Source: Arthrobacter sp. ES3-54 (lineage in GTDB: Bacteria > Actinomycetota > Actinomycetes > Actinomycetales > Micrococcaceae). Taken from it: a DNA stretch of 64,000 nucleotides. Positions within the stretch are counted from its first letter, which is position 1; each line of letters begins with the position of its first letter. The notes below the pieces were generated by a model. It was not told the DNA's origin, searched no databases, and worked only from the letters and a program-made list of their open reading frames with translations. The stretch lies in assembly GCF_029504395.1 (NCBI RefSeq), contig NZ_JAQFIF010000002.1, forward strand, positions 248,001 through 312,000, given 5' to 3'. Positions 12,415 through 20,435 of the stretch are shown piece by piece. Position numbers and translations under genes: made by a program.

Positions 12415-13449
12415 ATGCGCATTGTGATTACCGGAGCCACCGGACACGTTGGCACAGCACTCTTGACGCGGCTCCAGGAGGCCCGCTCGGAGGAGGCTGC
12501 CGATCTTGAGCTTGTTGGTGTCGCCCGCCGTAAACCCGAGAAACTGTCGGCCCCGTACCGCGACGTGAAGTGGCACTCCATTGACATCGGGGACCCCAGG
12601 GACCAGCCGGCATTGGAGAGGGCCCTCGCCGGGGCTGATGCCGTGGTGCACTTGGCGTGGCTGATCCAGCCCAACCATGATCGGGAGCTCCTTCGCCGAA
12701 CCAACGTGGCGGGCACAGCCCAGGTTCTCGCTGCGGCCCTTACAGCCGGCACCGGGCATATCGTGTGCGCATCGTCAGTGGGCGCTTACTCGCCCGCCCC
12801 CAAAGACCAGCGGACCAAAGAGGGCTGGCCAGCGGGCGGCATCAAAGGGTCCCATTACAGCGAGGACAAGGCCGCGCAGGAACGGCTCCTGGACAGTTTC
12901 GCCAAGGAGAACCCCGACGTTGTCCTGGCACGGCTCCGACCCGCCTTGACTTTCAGTGCCGAGGCCGGGAGTGAGGTGGGCCGCTATTTCCTTGGCAGCG
13001 TCCTGGCGCGGCTCGTCCCCCGTAAGCCTAGGTTGCCCCTGCTGCCCATTCCGAAGGAGCTGGTTTTCCAGGCTGTGCACGCTGCCGACGTCGCGGACGC
13101 CTATTGGCGCGTGCTGCAGAGGCGGGCTGAAGGCGCCTTCAACATCGCAGCCGAACCTGTTCTCGATCCGAATGCGCTGGGTTGGGTGTTCAATTCGCGG
13201 CGGGTGCTGCCGTTTCCGCTTCCGGTACTGCGTGCCCTCGTCGAGGTTAGTTGGCGCTTGCGGTTGCAGGCGACCGACGGCGGGTGGATCAATATGGCGG
13301 CCGGCGCACCCATCATGGATACCGCGCGGGCGCACGAGCTCCTGGAATGGACACCCCGACGGTCCTCGCTGGAGTCGTTGACTGAAATGCTGGAGGGTCT
13401 CGGCGCAGGCAAGGGGCGCCAGAGCTCGCCCCCGCTCACGCGGCGGTAA
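12415..13449 (+). CDS. NAD-dependent epimerase/dehydratase family protein (extended SDR)
   Basis: A 344-residue extended short-chain dehydrogenase/reductase. The N-terminal Rossmann motif G-A-T-G-H-V-G is at residues 7-13. The active-site S-S-V-G-A-Y stretch and a Y-S-E-D-K (Y-x3-K) pair follow in the middle. The C-terminal part binds substrate and resembles nucleotide-sugar epimerases. Ribosome site GAGGAG lies 7 bases before the ATG. The gene is isolated between two - strand genes, so context gives no substrate. The extended SDR assignment is firm; the precise reaction is unknown. Confidence 0.85.
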   Translation: MRIVITGATGHVGTALLTRLQEARSEEAADLELVGVARRKPEKLSAPYRDVKWHSIDIGDPRDQPALERALAGADAVVHLAWLIQPNHDRELLRRTNVAGTAQVLAAALTAGTGHIVCASSVGAYSPAPKDQRTKEGWPAGGIKGSHYSEDKAAQERLLDSFAKENPDVVLARLRPALTFSAEAGSEVGRYFLGSVLARLVPRKPRLPLLPIPKELVFQAVHAADVADAYWRVLQRRAEGAFNIAAEPVLDPNALGWVFNSRRVLPFPLPVLRALVEVSWRLRLQATDGGWINMAAGAPIMDTARAHELLEWTPRRSSLESLTEMLEGLGAGKGRQSSPPLTRR

Positions 13450-13461
13450 CGGTTCACCCGC

Positions 13462-13513
13462 CCGGGCAGCGGGGCTGCGCTAGTCCCCCGAGCTCAAACC
13501 GAGCCCTGCCCGG
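13462..13513. terminator. Possible terminator between convergent genes
   Basis: An 8-bp outer stem, CCGGGCAG (13462-13469) with CTGCCCGG (13506-13513), encloses further partly paired GC-rich DNA. It follows the SDR stop codon and abuts the stop of the - strand gene at 13516. There is no T run, so this is tentative. Confidence 0.35.
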
Positions 13514-13515
13514 TT

Positions 13516-13779
13516 TCAGAGGGATGGCGTGGCAGGCGGGACTGGCTGACCCACCGGTGCGGAGCCAGCCACGGCCTTGAGGAATGCCTGGTCCTCCGGG
13601 GATAGCGGAAGCTGGCCGTTACTGTCGACTCCCTCCAGACTGTCGTGCTGGCCACTCGCCCTCACGAGCGCCTCGGTCACACTCCGCGGAAGGACGACGC
13701 AGCCGGGATTGGCCCGGAGCCATTCTTGCGCCTTCGGATCCAGCTTGTTCCACAGGTTCTCAATCGACGGCTTATTCAC
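13516..13779 (-). CDS. Hypothetical protein, 87 residues
   Basis: A small soluble protein starting at a GTG (13779) with GGAG nine bases upstream. It begins M-N-K-P-S-I-E-N-L-W-N-K-L and has helical, mixed-charge composition with a Pro/Ala-rich C-terminal tail. The segment P-K-A-Q-E-W-L-R-A-N-P-G looks like a compact helical unit. Composition and ribosome site support a real gene, but no family is recognised. It is convergent with the SDR gene. Confidence 0.6.
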   Translation of the reverse strand: MNKPSIENLWNKLDPKAQEWLRANPGCVVLPRSVTEALVRASGQHDSLEGVDSNGQLPLSPEDQAFLKAVAGSAPVGQPVPPATPSL

Positions 13780-14093
13780 TGTATTCGCTCCGATCAGACG
13801 GGTGGGGTGCCCGGGCCAGCGGCCGGCATGGCGGCGGTTACTTCGCGAAACTCGTATGGATTTCGGGACTCGACGCAGCCAAGATCTGTTGGCTATTCTT
13901 CCTCGTGTCCGGCACGCTGCTCAATCCCTTTGCTACCGGGCCAGGCCTGGGGCCGCGGACAGCCTAATGGCCACGGAACAACCATTCGTAGGTTACGTCA
14001 ATGTGACGATGCGCCCACAGCAGCACGGACTGGAATTCGTAGTCCGTGCTGCCCGTCGAGTGTCCTGCCTGTCCTTCCCTGGGCGCGGTGCTG
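13780..14093. other. Intergenic region upstream of a hypothetical gene and downstream of ppsA
   Basis: These 314 bases hold the ppsA terminator hairpin (14020-14052). A + strand stretch ending at TAA 13965-13967 has a hydrophobic run (W-L-F-F-L-V-S-G-T-L-L) but no convincing start or ribosome site, so it is not called as a gene. Confidence 0.4.
14020..14052 (-). terminator. Hairpin terminator downstream of ppsA
   Basis: A perfect 12-bp stem (14020-14031 with 14041-14052) with a 9-base loop lies about 41 bases beyond the ppsA stop codon. No T tract follows, as is common for actinobacterial terminators. Confidence 0.6.
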
Positions 14094-16499
14094 TCAGTTC
14101 ACCCCGGCGCCGACCCCTGCCTCCACGGCCCCGCCGGCGAGCCGGAGCCAGGTGTCCACCACGGTGTCAGGGTTCAAGGAAACGGAATCGATGCCTTCCT
14201 CGACCAGCCATTCGGCGAAGTCCGTGTGGTCACTGGGCCCCTGGCCGCAGATACCGACATATTTGCCGCGCGCCTTGCAGGCCTTGATGGCCATGCTCAG
14301 GAGCTTCTTGACGGCGGGGTCGCGTTCATCGAAGCCGCCGGAGACAATCGCGGAATCCCGGTCCAAGCCCAGGGCCAGCTGGGTCATGTCATTGGAGCCG
14401 ATGGAGAATCCGTCAAAGTAGTCCAGGAACTCGTCGGCGAGCAGGGCGTTGGACGGAATCTCACACATCATGATCACCTCAAGGCCGTTCTCGCCGCGCG
14501 TGAGGCCGTTCTCCGCCAACAGTTCAATGACGCCGCGGGCCTCGTCCAGGGTCCGCACGAACGGGATCATGAGCTTGACGTTGGTCAGCCCCATCTCGTT
14601 GCGGACGAAGGACAGGGCCTCGCACTCGAGGTCGAAGCAGTCCCGGAAGGAGGGCTCCAGGTACCGTGAGGCGCCGCGGAAGCCGATCATCGGGTTCTCT
14701 TCGTGCGGCTCGTAGGCAGGTCCGCCGATCAGGTTGGCGTACTCGTTGGACTTGAAGTCGGACATCCGCACAATCACCGGTTCCGGCGCGAAAGCCGCCG
14801 CAATGGTGGACACGCCTTCGGCCAGCCGCTTGATGTAGTAGTCGCGCGGGCTGTCGTACGCGGCGATCCGCTCCCGGATTTCGGCGGCGACGTCCGCCGG
14901 CTGGCTGTCCAGGTTCAGCAGCGCCTTGGGGTGGATGCCGATCTGCCGGTTGATGATAAATTCCAGCCGGGCCAGGCCCACGCCGTGGTTGGGCAGCTGC
15001 GCGAACGTGAAGGCCTGCTCCGGTGTCCCGACGTTCATCATGACCTTGACCGGGGCCTCGGGGAGCTGGGTGATCTCGGTTTCCTCGACGCTGAAGTCTA
15101 GGAGCCCTTCGTAGATAGTGCCGGTTTCGCCATCGGCGCACGAGACGGTCACGTCGAGTCCGTCGGAGAGCACATCGGTGGCCGCGCCGGTGCCGACGAC
15201 GGCGGGAATCCCAAGTTCCCGGGCGATGATGGCCGCGTGGCAGGTGCGTCCGCCGCGGTTGGTCACGATGGCGGAGGCCCGCTTCATGATCGGTTCCCAG
15301 TCCGGGTCGGTCATGTCCGCGACGAGGACGTCGCCGGTCTTGAACGCGGCCATCTGGTCAATCGACGTGAGGATGCGGACTTTGCCGGCGCCGATGCGCT
15401 GGCCGATGGCGCGCCCCTCGACCAGGACCCGTCCGGAGCCGTTGAGGCGGAAGCGGCTCAGGCTGCCGGAGGCCCGGCGGGACTGCACGGTCTCCGGGCG
15501 TGCCTGCAGGATGTACAGGCCGCCGTCGATCCCGTCCTTGCCCCATTCGATGTCCATGGGGCGGCCGTAGTGGTTCTCGATGGCGACGGCGTGCCGCGCG
15601 AGCTGCTCGACGTCGTCGTCCGTGAGGCTGAAGCGGTTCCGCAACGATGCCTCCACGGGTACAAAGTCGATGGTGCGGCCGATCTCGCGGCTGCTCGTGT
15701 AGGTCATCTGGAGGGCCTTCTCGCCCAGTCCGCGCTTGAGGATGGCGGGACGGCCGGCCTGCAGCGCAGGCTTGTAGACGTAAAACTCGTCCGGGTTCAC
15801 GGCGCCCTGGACAACGGCCTCGCCGAGGCCGTAGGAGGACGTGACGAACACGGCGTCCTGGAACCCGGACTCCGTGTCCATGGTGAACATGACGCCGGAG
15901 GCCCCGACGTCCGAGCGCACCATGCGCTGGATGCCGGCCGAGAGTGCCACCTCGGCGTGTTCGAATTTGTGGTGCACACGGTAGGCGATGGCCCGGTCGT
16001 TGTAGAGGGACGCGAACACGTCCTTGATTGCGAGCAGGATGTTCTCGATGCCGCGGACGTTCAGGAAGGTTTCCTGCTGCCCGGCGAATGAGGCGTCGGG
16101 AAGGTCTTCCGCGGTGGCGCTGGAACGGACGGCCCAGGAGAGGTCCTCGGAGCCGCCGTGCTTGTCCACCAGCTGCCGGTAGGAGTCCCGGATCTGCGCC
16201 TCAAAGTCCGGCAGGAAGGGCGTCCCGAGCATCAGAGACCGAATCTCCTGCCCGGCCGAGGCAAGGGCCGTCACATCATCGGTGTCCAGGCCGACCAGCC
16301 GGTCGGCGATCTTCTGGTCCAGGCCGGAATCTGCCAAGAAGCTGCGGTAGGCATCCGCGGTGGTGGCGAAGCCGTCCGGGACCTGGACGCCGGCAGAGGT
16401 CAGATTCTGCACCATTTCGCCAAGGGAGGCGTTCTTTCCGCCCACCCGGTCCAAATCCTTGAGTCCGAGTTCTGAGAACCACAGGATGTCTGTCGTCAT
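14094..16499 (-). CDS. ppsA: Phosphoenolpyruvate synthase (pyruvate, water dikinase)
   Basis: An 801-residue enzyme that makes PEP from pyruvate and ATP, releasing AMP and phosphate, for gluconeogenic growth. Order of domains: ATP-grasp nucleotide-binding domain (about 1-340), swivelling phosphohistidine domain with G-G-R-T-C-H-A-A-I (H421, the same number as in E. coli PpsA), and a PEP-utiliser TIM barrel ending in G-I-C-G-Q-G-P-S with the catalytic cysteine. The start is the ATG at 16499, with AAAGGAG just upstream; the frame continues upstream without family similarity. The regulator of this enzyme lies directly upstream on the same strand. Fits growth on C2/C3 acids, for which a symporter is encoded at 24-26 kb. 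Confidence 0.95.
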   Translation of the reverse strand: MTTDILWFSELGLKDLDRVGGKNASLGEMVQNLTSAGVQVPDGFATTADAYRSFLADSGLDQKIADRLVGLDTDDVTALASAGQEIRSLMLGTPFLPDFEAQIRDSYRQLVDKHGGSEDLSWAVRSSATAEDLPDASFAGQQETFLNVRGIENILLAIKDVFASLYNDRAIAYRVHHKFEHAEVALSAGIQRMVRSDVGASGVMFTMDTESGFQDAVFVTSSYGLGEAVVQGAVNPDEFYVYKPALQAGRPAILKRGLGEKALQMTYTSSREIGRTIDFVPVEASLRNRFSLTDDDVEQLARHAVAIENHYGRPMDIEWGKDGIDGGLYILQARPETVQSRRASGSLSRFRLNGSGRVLVEGRAIGQRIGAGKVRILTSIDQMAAFKTGDVLVADMTDPDWEPIMKRASAIVTNRGGRTCHAAIIARELGIPAVVGTGAATDVLSDGLDVTVSCADGETGTIYEGLLDFSVEETEITQLPEAPVKVMMNVGTPEQAFTFAQLPNHGVGLARLEFIINRQIGIHPKALLNLDSQPADVAAEIRERIAAYDSPRDYYIKRLAEGVSTIAAAFAPEPVIVRMSDFKSNEYANLIGGPAYEPHEENPMIGFRGASRYLEPSFRDCFDLECEALSFVRNEMGLTNVKLMIPFVRTLDEARGVIELLAENGLTRGENGLEVIMMCEIPSNALLADEFLDYFDGFSIGSNDMTQLALGLDRDSAIVSGGFDERDPAVKKLLSMAIKACKARGKYVGICGQGPSDHTDFAEWLVEEGIDSVSLNPDTVVDTWLRLAGGAVEAGVGAGVN

Positions 16500-16648
16500 G
16501 GTTACTGCTCCTTTGCAGATGATGGCATGCAGATGTGCCGCCCGCTTGCGACGATAGCCGCTAGTGGGCGCGAATCCTGTCCACAGTGACAGGTCTCGGG
16601 CGCTCTTTCCACATGATGTGCGCCACACCGGGTTTGTGAAACTTTTCC

Positions 16649-17467
16649 CTAATGTTTGAGGTTCATGCGCTGCAGAATGGTCGCCGCCATTTCCTCCACG
16701 GAAACCGTGGCTGAATTCAGGTACGGAATCCGGTGGGATACGTACAATTGCTCGGCGCTGCGCAGCTCAAAACCGCACTGCCGCAGCGACGCGTAGGGTG
16801 AGCCGCGGCGCCGTTCGGTGCGGATTTGGCTTAGGCGCAGGGGGTTGGAGGAGAGGCCGAAACATTTCTCAACGAACGGCCGCAGCGGTTTGGGGAGCCC
16901 CTCCCGCTGAAAGTCCTCGTCCACCAAAGGGAAGTTCGCGGCGAAGATTCCATGTTGCAGCGCCAAATACATGGTGGTGGGTGTTTTTCCGCAGCGGGAC
17001 GGTGCCACCAGGATGACCTGGGCCTTTTCCAGCGCGCGCAGGCTCTGGCCGTCGTCGTGTTCCATGGCGTACTCGACGGCGGCCATCCGGGATTGATACC
17101 GCTCCGCATTTCCTAGGCCGTGGGCCCGGCCGGGCTCGCCGCTGGCCGGTGAGCCCAGGGCCTGCTCCAGCTGTCCGAGATGCGTTCCGATGAGATCCAC
17201 GATGATTCCCCGGCATGTCGCCAGGACCTGGCGGATGTCACTGCTGACGGCGGTGGAAAAGACGATCGGTCGCAGGCCGGTGGCGGCCAGTTTGTCGATG
17301 GTTCGGACCACGGTCTTGGCCTGTTCGACGGTGGTGATGAAGGGAACCGTGATGCGGTCAAAGTTATTAGCGGGGAACTGCGTCAACAAGGTGTTGCCGA
17401 GCGTCTCCGCAGTGATGCCGGTGCTGTCCGAAAGGAAGTAGACAGGCCGAAGATCGTCATTGGTCAT
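16649..17467 (-). CDS. ppsR: PEP synthase regulatory protein (DUF299 kinase/pyrophosphorylase)
   Basis: A 272-residue DUF299 protein. Members switch PEP synthase or PPDK off by ADP-dependent phosphorylation of an active-site threonine and on by phosphate-dependent dephosphorylation. The N-terminus [14 protein letters not shown] and the P-loop-like A-P-S-R-C-G-K-T-P are family hallmarks; A-N-F-P-L-V follows. The ATG at 17467 was chosen because the family begins there, GGTGGAG lies 9 bases upstream, and the upstream extension would run antisense into the start of the gene at 17593. ppsA starts 149 bases downstream, so enzyme and switch are co-encoded. Confidence 0.93.
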   Translation of the reverse strand: MTNDDLRPVYFLSDSTGITAETLGNTLLTQFPANNFDRITVPFITTVEQAKTVVRTIDKLAATGLRPIVFSTAVSSDIRQVLATCRGIIVDLIGTHLGQLEQALGSPASGEPGRAHGLGNAERYQSRMAAVEYAMEHDDGQSLRALEKAQVILVAPSRCGKTPTTMYLALQHGIFAANFPLVDEDFQREGLPKPLRPFVEKCFGLSSNPLRLSQIRTERRRGSPYASLRQCGFELRSAEQLYVSHRIPYLNSATVSVEEMAATILQRMNLKH

Positions 17468-17592
17468 GAACGCATTCTCCACCAGGAGCGGTCCCCGCCC
17501 GGCATCGGGCAGCCGGCGGGTCCCTATCCGGGCCTCCGGACACAGACGTAGACTGCTCGCGTACAACGCCACCAACCGTCGGGGAGATTTAC

Positions 17593-17931
17593 ATGAGCTA
17601 TGCAGGCACCGGAAACGAGAAGGCCCTCGCAGCAAGCGACCTTAACCGGACACATGTCGGACTGACCGTGAGCTTCCAGCCGGACGAATTCACCGTGGTC
17701 TTCGGCCGGATCGGCGCCATTGCGCGCAAGGAGGGCGGCGTGACCATCGCACTTGCAGGAGTGGACGGCACGGGTGGGCTGCCTTCCCACTTCAGCCTGC
17801 CTCCCGCCCAACTGGTCTACGTCCAGCCGGACATGCTCACTAATACCGAGTCGACCATCAAGGATCTGTTCGGCAAGGTGCAGGAGAATCTGCGGAGCCA
17901 CAAGGGAGATCAGCGGCCCGACGCCGTCTAG
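17593..17931 (+). CDS. Hypothetical protein, 112 residues
   Basis: A soluble protein with the start ATG at 17593 preceded by GGGGAG. Its middle (V-S-F-Q-P-D-E-F-T-V-V-F-G-R-I) looks like beta strands and its end is helical (S-T-I-K-D-L-F-G-K-V-Q-E-N-L). It diverges from ppsR with 125 bases between. Its last 74 bases overlap the 3' end of the convergent EamA gene. Ribosome site and composition support it, but no family is recognised. Confidence 0.65.
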   Translation: MSYAGTGNEKALAASDLNRTHVGLTVSFQPDEFTVVFGRIGAIARKEGGVTIALAGVDGTGGLPSHFSLPPAQLVYVQPDMLTNTESTIKDLFGKVQENLRSHKGDQRPDAV

Positions 17932-18871
17932 GGATCCTTCCCTGCGGATCCAGTCTCGCGTCGCCCGGAAGTGATTTGGCGGGCCTGGGAGCGTTGATCG
18001 GCGATGCTGTCCGGATGGCGCCTATGCTGGCAGCCACTACGAGGGCAACCGCTATGGCGTCGATGTATCCGAATTGCTGCCCGAGCACCGCAAAGCCGGC
18101 CAGTGCCGCCACGGCCGGCGCGGTGCAGGTCAGCACCGAGAACGTGGCGGCCGGGAGTCGGCGCAGGGCCATGAGCTCGAAGGAGTATGGGATCGCCGTC
18201 GAGAGCAGTGCGACGCCGAGGCCAAGGCCAAGGACCGTCGGCTCCATCAGGGCGGTCCCGGCCGTCAAGATCGCGCCAGGCAGCGAGACGACCGCCCCGA
18301 TGGCCATTCCGAGGGCCAAGCCGCCCAGCCGTGGGAATGTTGCTCCGGTCCTGGCGTTGCACAGGATAAACAAGGCCCAGCACGCCGCCGCACCGAGAGC
18401 GAAGCAGACACCGGCGACGTCGAGATCGGCCAGCCCCTCCTGTCCAAGCAGGGCTACCCCGATGAAGGCCAGAGCCGCCCACAGCAGGGCTTTGGCGCGT
18501 CGGCTGACCACGACGGATAGGACCAGCGGGCCCAGTACTTCGATGGTGACCGCCGTCCCCAGCGGCAGCCGTGCAATGGCCTCGTAGAACAGTGAGTTCA
18601 TCGCTGCCATGGTCACTCCGAGTCCGATGGCAGCCCGCCATGCCCTTGGGCTGTGCCCGTGCAGCCTCGGCCGGGCAACGGCCAAAAGGATGACGGCGGA
18701 GAACGCCAGACGCAGCGTCACGATGCCCAGCGGTCCGGCGGCGGGAAAGACGAGCACAGCTACTGCTGCACCGAGCTGCTGGCACAGCACCGCGGCCATC
18801 ACCAGCACGGTTGCCGGGGCGTAACCGGGGGCGGGCGTGCCGGAGAAGGCCTGGGATGTGGTCATTTGCAT
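17858..18871 (-). CDS. EamA/RhtA-type drug/metabolite transporter
   Basis: A 337-residue inner-membrane protein with about ten hydrophobic segments forming two EamA repeats, the arrangement of RhtA-like amino-acid and metabolite exporters. Strong hydrophobic runs begin at about residue 20 and end near 295. The final 40 residues are Pro/Arg-rich, hydrophilic and antisense to the end of the gene at 17593, so the annotated C-terminus may be longer than the functional protein. It diverges from a LysR regulator 69 bases away, the usual arrangement for a regulated exporter. Substrate unknown. Confidence 0.85.
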   Translation of the reverse strand: MQMTTSQAFSGTPAPGYAPATVLVMAAVLCQQLGAAVAVLVFPAAGPLGIVTLRLAFSAVILLAVARPRLHGHSPRAWRAAIGLGVTMAAMNSLFYEAIARLPLGTAVTIEVLGPLVLSVVVSRRAKALLWAALAFIGVALLGQEGLADLDVAGVCFALGAAACWALFILCNARTGATFPRLGGLALGMAIGAVVSLPGAILTAGTALMEPTVLGLGLGVALLSTAIPYSFELMALRRLPAATFSVLTCTAPAVAALAGFAVLGQQFGYIDAIAVALVVAASIGAIRTASPINAPRPAKSLPGDARLDPQGRIPRRRRAADLPCGSADSPAPCRTDP

Positions 18872-18940
18872 GGTTCCAACGTTAGGAAAGTCAGCAGGCG
18901 GCAGGAAATACCATTTGAGTTGCTGTTATAACCTAGACGC
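18872..18940. promoter_or_regulatory. EamA-LysR divergent promoter region
   Basis: These 69 bases separate the start codons of the exporter and the LysR gene. An imperfect inverted repeat, ATACC (18908-18912) with GTTAT (18925-18929), about 12 bases apart, has the T-N11-A type layout of LysR boxes. An internal GTTATAAC palindrome (18925-18932) overlaps it. The binding site assignment is inferred. Confidence 0.4.
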
Positions 18941-19822
18941 ATGAGCGTTGAGGCGCGACATTTGAGGGCATTCCTGGCAATCGCCGAAGAAGGCGGGTTC
19001 AGTTCCGCTGCGGCCGTGTTGCGGATCAGCCAACCGGCGCTGTCCCGGACGCTGCGGCAACTCGAGGCACACCTGGGCGCCAAACTTTGTGACCGCTCGA
19101 CCCAACACGTGGCCATCACTCCTGCCGGAGAGGCACTGCGTCCGCGCGCCGCCGCCGCGATCACCGCCCTCGACGCGGCCCTGGACCCCGCTGGGATACC
19201 TGTCCGGCCCCTGCTGCTGGGATATCCGTGGTCCGCGCTCGGCCGCCGGACTGGACCCCTGCTACGCCGCTGGCGCGAACTGCACCCGGGGACGCCGGTG
19301 GAGTTGCGCCGCGTGGATGACCGTTTCGGCGGTCTAGCCACCGGGCGCGCCGATGTCGCCCTGATACGCGGGGATCCACCCGTGGCCGGGGGCCCGGCCA
19401 GCATGCGGCAATGCGAACTGGCCGAGGAACCCCGCTTAGCTGTTCTGCCTGCCGACCACGTACTGGCCGGCCGCGACGAGGTGCGTCTTGCCGACCTGTC
19501 TCACGAAGTTGTCGTGGTCAATACGCTCACCGGGCTCACACGGTTGGACCTGTGGCCAGCGGGGATGCGCCCGAAGCACACGGTGGCCACTGACAATACT
19601 GACGACTGGCTGCTCGCGATTGCCTCCGGCCGCGGCATCGGCATCAGCGGCAGCTCAACTGCGGAAACCTACCAGCACCCTGAGGTCACTTACCGGCCGC
19701 TCGTCGACGCCCCGCCGGTCACCGTGTCACTGGCATGGCTGGAGCCGGTGTCCCACGCGGCCGTGCCGGCGTTCGTGAAGTTCATGGTGAACGAAGTGCC
19801 GCCGGACCTCGCCGCGGACTAG
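18941..19822 (+). CDS. LysR family transcriptional regulator
   Basis: A 293-residue LysR regulator. The N-terminal winged helix-turn-helix spans about residues 4-62 ([18 protein letters not shown] then [13 protein letters not shown]). A periplasmic-binding-protein-like effector domain fills the rest. It is divergent from the EamA exporter and probably controls it, with its own promoter in the shared 69-base gap. The effector is unknown. Confidence 0.9.
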   Translation: MSVEARHLRAFLAIAEEGGFSSAAAVLRISQPALSRTLRQLEAHLGAKLCDRSTQHVAITPAGEALRPRAAAAITALDAALDPAGIPVRPLLLGYPWSALGRRTGPLLRRWRELHPGTPVELRRVDDRFGGLATGRADVALIRGDPPVAGGPASMRQCELAEEPRLAVLPADHVLAGRDEVRLADLSHEVVVVNTLTGLTRLDLWPAGMRPKHTVATDNTDDWLLAIASGRGIGISGSSTAETYQHPEVTYRPLVDAPPVTVSLAWLEPVSHAAVPAFVKFMVNEVPPDLAAD

Positions 19823-19862
19823 GACTGCCTGGCGGGACCGCGGGTTCAAGGGGTGCGGCCCG

Positions 19863-19941
19863 GGTTCCGCAGAAGGTCCGGTATGGGCCGAAGCTTTCCG
19901 GGTCTGCAGCGGCATAGTGCTCGAGACCGGGCCGCCCGCCG
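19863..19941 (-). pseudogene. Remnant copy of the selO 3' end
   Basis: About 71 of 79 bases match 36366-36444, the last codons of intact selO, in the same orientation. The - strand still reads [24 protein letters not shown], against A-A-A-A-P-E-S in intact selO, but the stop codon is lost. Nothing of the rest of selO is present. It lies in the 188-base gap between the LysR gene and the DUF6480 gene. Confidence 0.8.
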
Positions 19942-20010
19942 CCCGGCGGACCGCGGGTCCATCGCCGGGCAGGGGCAGGGGCCGTGGCCGGCCGGAAGTA
20001 GGGCAAGCCC

Positions 20011-20253
20011 CTATTCCTCGTGGCCCTGGTCCCCGCTCATCGAGTCTTCGGCCGGGGGCGTTTCTCCCGGAGGCACTCCCCCGCCTGGCTCCAGCCCGGT
20101 GATGTTGCCGCTGAGTGGATCCGGGTTGGCCGAGGCGGCGGGATCGGAGGGCCGGTCACCGCGTGTGTCCGGATGCTCCGAATGCTCCGCGTTCCCCGCC
20201 TCCCCAGGAGGATCCGGGTTGGCCGGGTCATTTTCGGGATGATAGGTGCTCAT
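20011..20253 (-). CDS. DUF6480-like small protein
   Basis: An 80-residue hydrophilic, proline-rich protein with the signature [18 protein letters not shown] near its end, typical of the actinobacterial DUF6480 family (recalled, not searched). Function is unknown. The ATG at 20253 has GGAAGGAAC immediately upstream. A TAAGCATGCTGATAA element lies about 40 bases upstream, shared in type with the glsB and Mn-catalase promoters, which suggests stress control. It diverges from the molybdopterin oxidoreductase operon. Confidence 0.75.
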   Translation of the reverse strand: MSTYHPENDPANPDPPGEAGNAEHSEHPDTRGDRPSDPAASANPDPLSGNITGLEPGGGVPPGETPPAEDSMSGDQGHEE

Positions 20254-20292
20254 AGTTGTTCCTTCCCTCGAGTGGTGACTCTGGACTATTTG

Positions 20293-20307
20293 TAAGCATG
20301 CTGATAA
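20293..20307. promoter_or_regulatory. TAAGCATGCTGATAA palindromic element
   Basis: The core AGCATGCT is a perfect 8-bp palindrome inside the flanks TA...GATAA. It lies between the divergent DUF6480 gene and the molybdopterin oxidoreductase gene, 40 and 129 bases from their starts. Similar elements occur at 26527-26541 and 39103-39117, each upstream of a stress-type gene. Confidence 0.5.
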
Positions 20308-20360
20308 TTCTGGAACCGTCAAGGCCGGGACTCGAATACGAAGCAGCATGAGGGCTGCGG

Positions 20361-20426
20361 TGGCCTGAGATAGAGGGCCGCGGGGTGGCCTGAGATAGAG
20401 GGCCGCGGGGTGGCCTGGGGTAGAGA
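20361..20426. repeat. 25-bp tandem repeat in the molybdopterin oxidoreductase leader
   Basis: Two identical 25-base units (20361-20385 and 20386-20410) and a partial diverged third (20411-20426) lie immediately before the ribosome site of the gene at 20436. Each unit contains GGCCTGAGATAGAGGGCCGC, which can form a short stem. Copy number could alter leader folding. Confidence 0.75.
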
Positions 20427-20435
20427 AGGAGTGAG

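Noticed and set aside
20361..20426. The 25-bp repeats as a CRISPR array.
   Set aside because: The units are directly adjacent with no spacers, and there are no cas genes in the window.
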